A DNA stretch of 8,295 bases. Origin: Lachnospiraceae bacterium (GTDB lineage: Bacteria; Bacillota; Clostridia; Lachnospirales; Lachnospiraceae). The notes under the pieces were generated by a model. The model saw only the letters and a list, made by a program, of their open reading frames with translations. It was not told the origin of the DNA and ran no database searches. The translations under genes and the position numbers were made by a program. Shown here piece after piece: positions 1-6,500 of this stretch (position 1 is the first letter of the stretch; the number at the start of each line of letters is the position of its first letter). The stretch lies in contig CAAEAB010000032.1 in the NCBI GenBank assembly GCA_900753685.1, positions 1 to 8,295 on the forward strand. The letters run 5' to 3'.

Positions 1-1
1 C

Positions 2-1225
2 ACCGCCGCTGAATTTGCCGAAAAGGTTTTATCAAAGCCGCTGCCTGTGGGAAAGGCTTTGTACACCAGCCTGACAGGGATCAGTCCGGTCATCGCTGAA
101 GAAATCTGTTTTCGTGCCTCTCTGGATTCCGGAATGAGCACCAGCGGGTTAAGCGATGTGGAAAAGGTTCATTTATTCGGCGTTTTCAGCCGTTTGATGG
201 AGGATGTGAAGGGACACCGGTTTTCACCGACCATCGTCTACCGTAGCAAAGAGCCTGTCGAATTTTCTGCCCTGCCGCTAACCTGCTACAGCGACTGCGA
301 CAGCCAGCCCTTTGATTCAATCTCTACAGTACTTCGGACCTACTATGCGGAGAAAAATGCTTCGAGCCGTATCCGCCAGAAATCTCATGACCTGCGCCAT
401 GTTGTCGGCACCGCCCTGGATCGGACCCGAAAAAAATATGACCTGCAGCTAAAACAATTAAAAGATACAGAAAAACGAGAAAAATATAAAATCTATGGCG
501 AGATGCTCAACACCTATGGTTATGGACTGGAAGAAGGCTCAAAAAGCCTGACCTGTTTAAATTACTATACAAATCAGGAAATAACCATACCGCTGGACCC
601 TCAGCTTCCCCCTCAGGAAAATGCGAAAAAATATTTTGAGCGCTACGGAAAATTAAAACGAACCTTTGAAGCTTTATCCTCGCTGACCGAGGAAACCCAC
701 GCGGAAATGGAGCATCTGGACTCTGTCAGTACCGCCCTGGATCTGGCCCAGACCGAAGGGGATCTGGCCCAGATTAAAGAAGAGCTGATTCAGGCTGGTT
801 ACATGAAACGGCATACCGGCGGGAAAAACACGAAAAAACAAAAGCTGACAAGCCAGCCCCTCCACTATATTTCCTCCGATGGCTACGATATGTACGTCGG
901 AAAAAATAATCTTCAAAACGAAGAACTGACCTTCAAATTTGCCGGTGGCGGCGACTGGTGGTTCCATGCAAAGGGCATTCCCGGTTCCCATGTCATCGTC
1001 AAAACGAAAGGCGACGAGCTGCCGGACCGGACTTTTGAGGAAGCTGCCCGGCTGGCCGCTTATTATTCAAAAAACAGGACCAGTGAAAAGGTTGAAATTG
1101 ACTATATTCAGCGAAAGCATGTAAAAAAACCGAACTCAGGGAAACCGGGCTTTGTCATTTACCATACCAATTATTCTATGATGATTGAGCCGGACATCTC
1201 TCATATCCGTTCAGTCAAAGACTGA
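2..1225 (+). CDS. rqcH: RqcH/NFACT-family protein (FbpA/PavA type), 5' partial
   Basis: The frame is open from base 2, so the gene enters from the left edge; 407 residues are visible of a family that usually has about 560-590, and the N-terminal part of NFACT-N is missing. In Firmicutes, RqcH binds 50S subunits obstructed by peptidyl-tRNA and directs C-terminal alanine tailing; older annotation calls the family fibronectin-binding protein. Visible parts in order: a helix-hairpin-helix segment with GISPVIAEEICFRA (residues about 24-40), a charged coiled-coil middle region (about 115-175 and 220-265) with the conserved ENAKKYFERYGKLKR stretch between, and the C-terminal NFACT-R domain (about 291-400) with DGYDMYVGKNN, DWWFHAK and IPGSHVI motifs. 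The catalytically important Asp-Arg pair of the family lies upstream of the window and cannot be checked. It is convergent with the SGNH hydrolase gene, 38 bases away. The assignment is secure; any adhesin role is not supported by a signal peptide, since that end is not visible. Confidence 0.95.
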   Translation, partial: TAAEFAEKVLSKPLPVGKALYTSLTGISPVIAEEICFRASLDSGMSTSGLSDVEKVHLFGVFSRLMEDVKGHRFSPTIVYRSKEPVEFSALPLTCYSDCDSQPFDSISTVLRTYYAEKNASSRIRQKSHDLRHVVGTALDRTRKKYDLQLKQLKDTEKREKYKIYGEMLNTYGYGLEEGSKSLTCLNYYTNQEITIPLDPQLPPQENAKKYFERYGKLKRTFEALSSLTEETHAEMEHLDSVSTALDLAQTEGDLAQIKEELIQAGYMKRHTGGKNTKKQKLTSQPLHYISSDGYDMYVGKNNLQNEELTFKFAGGGDWWFHAKGIPGSHVIVKTKGDELPDRTFEEAARLAAYYSKNRTSEKVEIDYIQRKHVKKPNSGKPGFVIYHTNYSMMIEPDISHIRSVKD

Positions 1226-1241
1226 CATTCTCCGTTTTTTT
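1211..1241 (+). terminator. Weak candidate terminator at end of rqcH
   Basis: A perfect 6-bp inverted repeat, TCAGTC-AAA-GACTGA (1211-1225), covers the last codons and stop of rqcH, and a run of seven T lies at 1235-1241. The nine bases between stem and T run are more than an ordinary intrinsic terminator has, so this is a candidate only. On the - strand the same hairpin follows the SGNH gene but has no T run after it. Confidence 0.35.
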
Positions 1242-1263
1242 CTGCAAATCCATACTTTCCGGC

Positions 1264-1920
1264 TTAGTCCTCCGCCATTTCTCTGACCTTCTCTGCCAGG
1301 GCCGCCGCCAATTTCAAATGGCCTTCGGCTGTCAGATGAATACTGTCTGCCTCGCCCGGTTCCGTAACTAAGGCCGCATCAAAAAAATCACAGCTGAACT
1401 GCTCGGCCACCAGCTTATACCAATAGGCCATCCGCTTTGAATTCTCCACAGTCGCCCTGCCTTCAAAAAATTCGGCAAAGGGCGACGTTTCAATAGATTC
1501 ACCCACATGTACCGGCGACACGATAAGAATCTTCGTATCCGGCTGATGACACTGATATTCCAGAAAGCCTTTCAAAACCATCAGCATATTCTGCAGGCCT
1601 CCCGCAATATCTCCCGCCGGAAGATGAAATTTCTTCTTCAATTCATTAGACCCTAACATAATAATCAGGATGTCAAAGGGTGTATGACTTTCTGCCATTG
1701 GCAGCACATAGTCCATCCCCTTTTTATTTCCCCACTCCCATGGGTCCTCGCAGGAGATTGTCCGTCCGTTCTGTCCTTCCTCAATCACCTGATACGCTTC
1801 ACCTAAGATCTGCTGCATCCGCATCGGCCAGCGGGTATTTTCATCATATCGTTCTCTTTTTACCGGGTCATAACCCCATGTATTTGAATCCCCAAAGCAA
1901 ATAATTCGTTTCTTCGTCAT
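1264..1920 (-). CDS. SGNH/GDSL-family hydrolase (arylesterase-like)
   Basis: This 218-residue protein matches the SGNH hydrolase fold, a family of esterases, lipases and deacetylases. All four signature blocks are visible: block I FGDSN with nucleophile Ser12, block II NGRT with oxyanion Gly52, block III GSNE with Asn92, and block V DSIH with Asp192 and His195. The length and the early GDSN and ENTRWP stretches fit the arylesterase/acyltransferase-like subgroup. No signal peptide or membrane segment is seen, so it is probably cytoplasmic. The start is the ATG at 1920: AAAGGTG lies about 9-11 bases upstream. An upstream in-frame ATG at 1980 would add 20 residues but would run through the Shine-Dalgarno site and the candidate promoter, and adds no recognisable sequence. 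Substrate is unknown. A hairpin terminator upstream and its own candidate promoter suggest separate transcription from the papain-fold gene. Confidence 0.9.
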   Translation of the reverse strand: MTKKRIICFGDSNTWGYDPVKRERYDENTRWPMRMQQILGEAYQVIEEGQNGRTISCEDPWEWGNKKGMDYVLPMAESHTPFDILIIMLGSNELKKKFHLPAGDIAGGLQNMLMVLKGFLEYQCHQPDTKILIVSPVHVGESIETSPFAEFFEGRATVENSKRMAYWYKLVAEQFSCDFFDAALVTEPGEADSIHLTAEGHLKLAAALAEKVREMAED

Positions 1921-1929
1921 TTTTCTTTT

Positions 1930-1936
1930 CACCTTT
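1930..1936 (-). promoter_or_regulatory. Ribosome binding site of the SGNH gene
   Basis: AAAGGTG on the - strand ends 9 bases before the ATG at 1920. It decides for this start over the in-frame ATG at 1980. Confidence 0.7.
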
Positions 1937-1939
1937 CTG

Positions 1940-1951
1940 TCCTGATCAGGA
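1940..1951. repeat. Perfect 12-bp palindrome TCCTGATCAGGA
   Basis: A perfect 12-bp palindrome lies directly upstream of the SGNH ribosome binding site and just downstream of the candidate -10 element. It could be an operator or a small leader hairpin, or chance; no repressor family is recognised from it. Confidence 0.4.
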
Positions 1952-1961
1952 ACATTTATAT

Positions 1962-1990
1962 AGTATAACCAGCCGAACAATACCGTTCAG
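1962..1990 (-). promoter_or_regulatory. Candidate sigma-A promoter of the SGNH gene
   Basis: On the - strand a TATACT -10 element (1962-1967, five of six consensus bases) lies 17 bases after CTGAAC (1985-1990), a poor -35 element (three of six). The spacer holds an inverted pair GAAC-N6-GTTC (1975-1988). The predicted start would leave a leader of about 34 bases that begins close to the palindrome TCCTGATCAGGA (1940-1951). The position between an upstream terminator and the gene supports it; the weak -35 argues for caution. Confidence 0.35.
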
Positions 1991-2006
1991 TGCGGCAAAC
2001 ATAACT

Positions 2007-2032
2007 GAAAACAGCCCTCCGAATGAAGGGCC
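2007..2032 (-). terminator. Intrinsic terminator after the papain-fold gene
   Basis: Starting 10 bases after the stop codon at 2042, the - strand reads GGCCCTTC-ATTC-GGAGGGCT, an 8-bp stem containing two G-U pairs and closed by a four-base loop, followed by GTTTTC. The U tract is short (four), so efficiency may be moderate. It would end the surface protein/esterase/papain-fold unit ahead of the SGNH gene. Confidence 0.65.
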
Positions 2033-2041
2033 TGAATATGG

Positions 2042-2587
2042 TTAAATAACATTATAAGCAATCTGCTTTTGTGAAAAAAGACATTCAAAGCCATCAAGCA
2101 GATGATTTGGCAAATATAGAGATTCCTTTTTCTTTAACTGAACCGCGCCGGAATTCGACAGCACCTCAGCCACAAACTGGGAACAAAAATAGGAATTTTC
2201 AAACTTATGAGGAATATGCAAAAGACATAATATAACCCCAAGGCGTGAATAGGTATAAATATCCTTCTGCTCCAAAAAACGCTCAATCTCTTTGGCTATA
2301 TCGTCACATATACTTTCCGGCACACGGATACGAATACAGACACTGTGTTCCTTCCTCTTACGGGACCGCCATTTTTTCGGCTGCTCCACCGCAACGCCCT
2401 TGCCGTTGAAACTGTAAAACACTTCCTCTGTACCGTCAATAGACAAAGACGCATGGGAATATCCGCTTCTGCTGATTATCCGTATAAACCGGCTAAACCA
2501 GTCCGAATATCCGGTCAATAATATGGTAATCGTCTTCTTCCGCTCTCTTTTTATTCTTTTATGCTTTCTGATCCTTTTTCTTCTCAT
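2042..2587 (-). CDS. Permuted NlpC/P60-like papain-fold hydrolase (YiiX-like)
   Basis: This 181-residue protein has the two signatures of circularly permuted NlpC/P60 proteins, in His-then-Cys order: GYSHASLSID with candidate catalytic His45, and YFCSQFVAEVL with candidate nucleophile Cys135. The segment FYSFNGKGVAVEQP (57-70) and the late LYLPNHL stretch also fit that clostridial and bacillar family, whose members are usually annotated as hypothetical or YiiX/YebB-type cysteine hydrolases. Known relatives act as amidases or acyl-processing enzymes, but the substrate here is unknown. There is no signal peptide; instead the first 18 residues contain 14 Arg, Lys or His. The start ATG at 2587 has AAAGG nine bases upstream, overlapping the TAA stop of the esterase gene. 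The 12-base spacing makes the two genes translationally linked. The fold assignment is fairly firm; the function is open. Confidence 0.75.
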   Translation of the reverse strand: MRRKRIRKHKRIKRERKKTITILLTGYSDWFSRFIRIISRSGYSHASLSIDGTEEVFYSFNGKGVAVEQPKKWRSRKRKEHSVCIRIRVPESICDDIAKEIERFLEQKDIYTYSRLGVILCLLHIPHKFENSYFCSQFVAEVLSNSGAVQLKKKESLYLPNHLLDGFECLFSQKQIAYNVI

Positions 2588-2596
2588 TCATCCAAA

Positions 2597-2601
2597 CCTT
2601 T
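2597..2601 (-). promoter_or_regulatory. Ribosome binding site overlapping the esterase stop codon
   Basis: The - strand reads TAAAGG, in which the esterase stop TAA (2600-2602) shares bases with the Shine-Dalgarno AAAGG for the papain-fold gene, nine bases before its ATG. This arrangement usually means co-transcription and translational coupling. Confidence 0.65.
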
Positions 2602-3547
2602 ATCTTATGGAGGAATCATTTTCCCCCGCCTTTAAAAACCGGTTGATCAGCACATAGGCCTTTTTTACCTGGGAAAACCGAACCGGCAATGAGAAAAATC
2701 CATGCAGGGCATCTGGCATCCGGAAAACCTTCACCCGATTGCCCGCCATGGCCAGCGCTTTTCCATAGGCTTCGCCTTCATCCCGAAGCGGACAATATTC
2801 CGCTGTGATAATGAGCGTATCTGGCTGATTAGAAAAATCTGCTGCTGCCAGAGGCGCATAATAAGGATTCATCAAATCCGCATCGGAAGAACGATACAAC
2901 TCCATATAATCCCGCACTCGTTTTGTCGTCAACAGGTAATCCGTTCCATTTTCCCGCACAGACGGGAAGGGAGAATCATCCGAATGATCATTTCCGGTGG
3001 CCGGATAGATCAATATCTGCCGAGAAGGCATGAACTCTCCCCTATCCCGGGACATCAAAGACACCGCCGCCACAAGATTGCCCCCGGCGCTGTCCCCGAT
3101 CAAAACGATTTCCTTAGATTTCGTTCCCAAAAGGCTGTCGTCAAGAAAAATCTCTCTGGTGACTGCATAGCAGTCCTCCAGTCCTGCCGGGAAGGGATAC
3201 TCCGGCGCCAGACGATAATCAACGGAAACGACAACACGCCCTGTCAACTTCGCCATATCGGCACAGACAGCGTCATAGCTGTCAATGCTTCCGGTCACCC
3301 AGCCGCCGCCGTGGAAAAATATGAGTATCCGGTGATTTTCATGCCCTGACGGCATGAAAATCCGGACCGGCACCTCATGGTCACCGCAAATCACCTTATG
3401 TTCCCATATCCGATAAAGGGACGGTTTTTTCAGCCGCCGACCGGATATATCCTTTAAACGCCGTTCTATTCGATAACTTTTTTTAATATCTGCTTCCGAA
3501 TAGGACAGAACACTCAACGCCGCCCGCATCGCTTTATTAATTGCCAT
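2600..3547 (-). CDS. Family IV (HSL-type) alpha/beta hydrolase, esterase/lipase-like
   Basis: This 315-residue protein belongs to the hormone-sensitive-lipase group (alpha/beta hydrolase fold-3), whose members usually have about 300-320 residues and cleave short-chain acyl esters. Visible motifs are the oxyanion HGGGW (79-83), DYRLAPEYPFPA (110-121), the nucleophile elbow GDSAGGN with Ser153, and DALHGF with catalytic His282. The acid motif normally reads DPLRDEG; here it is CPLRDEG, with Cys252 where the catalytic Asp is expected, exactly 30 residues before the His as in characterised family members. Asp256 in the same motif might substitute, or the subfamily may differ. The start is the ATG at 3547, with AGAGAGG five bases upstream; an in-frame GTG at 3553 overlaps that site and is rejected. 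There is no signal peptide. The gene lies 43 bases after the surface protein gene and 12 bases before the papain-fold gene. Substrate is unknown. Confidence 0.9.
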   Translation of the reverse strand: MAINKAMRAALSVLSYSEADIKKSYRIERRLKDISGRRLKKPSLYRIWEHKVICGDHEVPVRIFMPSGHENHRILIFFHGGGWVTGSIDSYDAVCADMAKLTGRVVVSVDYRLAPEYPFPAGLEDCYAVTREIFLDDSLLGTKSKEIVLIGDSAGGNLVAAVSLMSRDRGEFMPSRQILIYPATGNDHSDDSPFPSVRENGTDYLLTTKRVRDYMELYRSSDADLMNPYYAPLAAADFSNQPDTLIITAEYCPLRDEGEAYGKALAMAGNRVKVFRMPDALHGFFSLPVRFSQVKKAYVLINRFLKAGENDSSIR

Positions 3548-3550
3548 AGA

Positions 3551-3559
3551 CACCTCTCT
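3551..3559 (-). promoter_or_regulatory. Ribosome binding site of the esterase gene
   Basis: AGAGAGGTG on the - strand has its GG five bases before the ATG at 3547. The GTG at 3553 is part of this site, so it is unlikely to be the start codon. Confidence 0.65.
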
Positions 3560-3590
3560 TCACAGATTGTAACAGATGCCGGCGGATTTC

Positions 3591-6500
3591 TCAATGATTT
3601 TTTGAGCAAACTGCCAAAGTAATAATAGCGGAAGCTGAAATGCCCAGTAAAACAAACCACACCAGGAGATTTGTGCTGTCTCCTGTTTTTGGAGAATTGG
3701 TTTTGGTCATTGTATTCGTCTCGGTCTTCGTATTGGTTTCGCCCTTTTCCTTAATTGTAAACTGAGTCGAAGCATCACCATTCTGTGAACGGATCGTCAA
3801 TGTATGTGTTCCCACCGTCAATGTTTCAAGATAAGCAGATTTCAAAGTCACAACCGTACTTCCTTCGCTCATCGTGTAATTAGCGCCATCAACGACGGTT
3901 CCATTTACCAGTACACTGATAAAGTCCGAAAATGCCACATTCGATTTGAAAATCAAAACTGCCTGGGTCCCTTTCTTCCATGAACCACTCATACCTTCAA
4001 TAATCTGCGGAGACGTTACCCCAATAGCCGGTGCTATAACATAATCGCATTCCGTACATATCTGTGCCGTTGCCGCCGTCGCTTCGGCCCCCGGAATATG
4101 AGCTGCCTCATCTTTCTTCTCACTGCAAACTGAGCATTCATGCCAATGCATTTCTCCATCCATAGACCACTCTGTTTTCCATGTGTGACCTATCGCCGGT
4201 ATAACAACGCTGTTATGATCTTCAATGACTTCTGTACCCTCTGAATCACCAAACCACTCGCCGCAGCTATCACATACATAATAAATCTTATTTCCAGCCT
4301 CTGTGCATGTGGCATCCTTTGCAGCGACTTCTCTCAGTTCCTCATCATGAATGTGCCCTGGTTCCTGCACATTTACAGTAACCGTACAGGTTGCACTAAA
4401 ATCGCCATCCTCTGTCGTTACAGTTATCACGGTCGTGCCGGCCGCCACCGCTGTAACTTTACCATTTTCATCGACCCGGGCTATGGATTCATCATCTGAA
4501 TTCCACATAACATTTTTATTTGATGCATTTTCCGGAAGAACTGCCGCGATAAGATTTTCACTGCTTCCTTCTCCGGTCAGTTCAATCTTTTCTTTATCCA
4601 AAACAACGGAAGCTACAGGAACCACGACAGGTGTTTCTCCTGGTGCATTGTCTTCAACAATATATTTCGACAAATCCGGAATCTCCGTAATGGAGCCCCA
4701 ATATGTGCCTGTATCCACATTGTCGCTCTCACTGGCACTATTTTTTCCATCAATCAAATTACGGTTTGTATTTCCTGACAGAAGAACGCCTTCGGCCCTG
4801 GCCAGGCCGGCTCCGGTTCCCGCTTTTGGCTGATAGGAATTACCGCCTTCCATATAGGCATATGCTGTAGAAATCGTTCCATTTCCAGAAATAGCATTTC
4901 CACCGTCATCATAAGTGCCCTTGCCGCCCACAGCGATCAGTTTCCCCGGACCGGTAATCACTGCATTGTCAAGAATAATTGCCGTTCCTCCTACAGAGGT
5001 CGTTGCATCATAGCCGCCGCCGTATACGGCCAGAACAGAACCTTCGGTAATATTTAAAGTTCCATTCTTCACCATGAGTCCGGTCTGACCCGCATAGCTC
5101 TTTCCTGTGGATGTATCTGTGCCTGTAGCCGCTTCATCACCACGAATAAATACCTGACCACTGAGATTTACATTGCCTTCAATCACTACAACAGCATTTG
5201 TATTTTTGCGCGCTTCATTGCCATTTGGAATAAAGTTTGTATTGGAATAAATCTTTGAATTTTCCAGTGTAGAGCCATCCCGCAAAACTAACTGTCCATT
5301 AATGGATGCGCCGTTCAGGAACTCACCCGAATCTCCATAACCATTATAATTCATGGAAAATGTTCCGCCGCCGGCCACATCTACGATACCTTGTACCGTC
5401 GAATCTCTGAGGACAAGGGTACCGCCATCCTCTACGATGACACGGACACTGCTTAAAATATCCATATTTACAAAGGTCAGATTACAGCCCCTCGGAATAA
5501 CAAGTGTCTGGGTCGTTTCGCTGCCCTCCGGAACTGCATATCCCAGTTCACCGTAAGTACCGCTGGTATGAGAACCATACCAGGCTTTGATCTCTGCCGG
5601 AACCGTCACAACATTATCCTCCGTATCAAAGTTTTTTATTGCCCACGGTTCCATATCATACATGTATTTTCCGTCACCCGTCTGTGTACAATTGTCTAAA
5701 ACAAGCTGATCCTTCAAGTACTCCTGGCCATCATATATTTTAAAAATCAATTCATTACTTGTGGCTGTACGTCCCTGATCATCGGTAACCGTCACACTGA
5801 TTGGATATTCGCCTTTCGCAGACGGAGTACCTGCCAAAGTAATGGCGCTGTCATAGACTGAATAAACCCCCGCCATTCCACAGCTGCCATCAAGATTCAC
5901 CTTTGTATTTCTTGTATCTATAGCAATGCCCGTATCACTCAATGGTTTCCAGTCATCCTCTGTCGGCTCCACATCTTTTTCGATAAGGGCTGCTTCCACA
6001 ATCGCATTACTGTTTTTATTCTCTGTAACCCCAGTAGATGCCCCGCTGATGGCATCATAACCTTTCTGATTGACGAGGGCTGACTCAAAATAGCCAACCA
6101 AACGTACATGAAGCGTATACTCATCCCCCGGTTCTTCGCTGCCGTCAACCGGTTTCACACTTACTTCTCCCGCCCCGATCGTCACCTTTAACCGCATATC
6201 TTTATAATCCGGATGAGTAATTGTCAAAATATCTCCGGATTTAAATGGCATACCGCTCATTTTATCGAAATAAATGGCATTATTTTCTTTATCCAGATAA
6301 TACTTCTTTCCGTTTAAAGCCATCTTATATTGGGTTTCTTCCAGCACTTCACCATTACACAAAACAGATGAAATTTCCTGTACAAAGCTATCTCCATCAA
6401 CCTTAAGTGTAAAATACGTAGGATCCGAAGTATCTACAGTAACCGACGGTATCTCTGTTTTTTCAAGGCTGCATACCGTACATATTCCACCCACAAAATC

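Noticed and set aside
674..991. A 105-codon open frame on the - strand
   Set aside because: It is antisense to the conserved NFACT-R coding region of rqcH and shows no recognisable domain.
1921..1980. 20-residue N-terminal extension of the SGNH hydrolase from the ATG at 1980
   Set aside because: It covers the ribosome binding site and candidate promoter and is not a signal peptide; the FGDSN motif lies at the usual distance from the ATG at 1920.
1975..1988. GAAC-N6-GTTC considered as a LexA (SOS) box
   Set aside because: The Gram-positive LexA site has a four-base spacer (GAAC-N4-GTTC); here the spacer is six, and the gene is not an SOS gene.
2702..3349. A 215-codon open frame on the + strand
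   Set aside because: It lies wholly antisense to the esterase, whose motifs are unmistakable; its own translation is low-complexity Ile/Arg/His-rich with no recognisable domain.
3548..3590. Terminator between the surface protein and esterase genes
   Set aside because: No stem followed by a T run is present on the - strand; only a GCCGGC hexamer and a repeated TCTGT are seen, so read-through is the simpler reading.
4351..4833. A 160-codon open frame on the + strand
   Set aside because: It is antisense to the surface protein gene, has a composition dominated by Ser/Thr/Val/Pro from the mirrored codons, and shows no domain.
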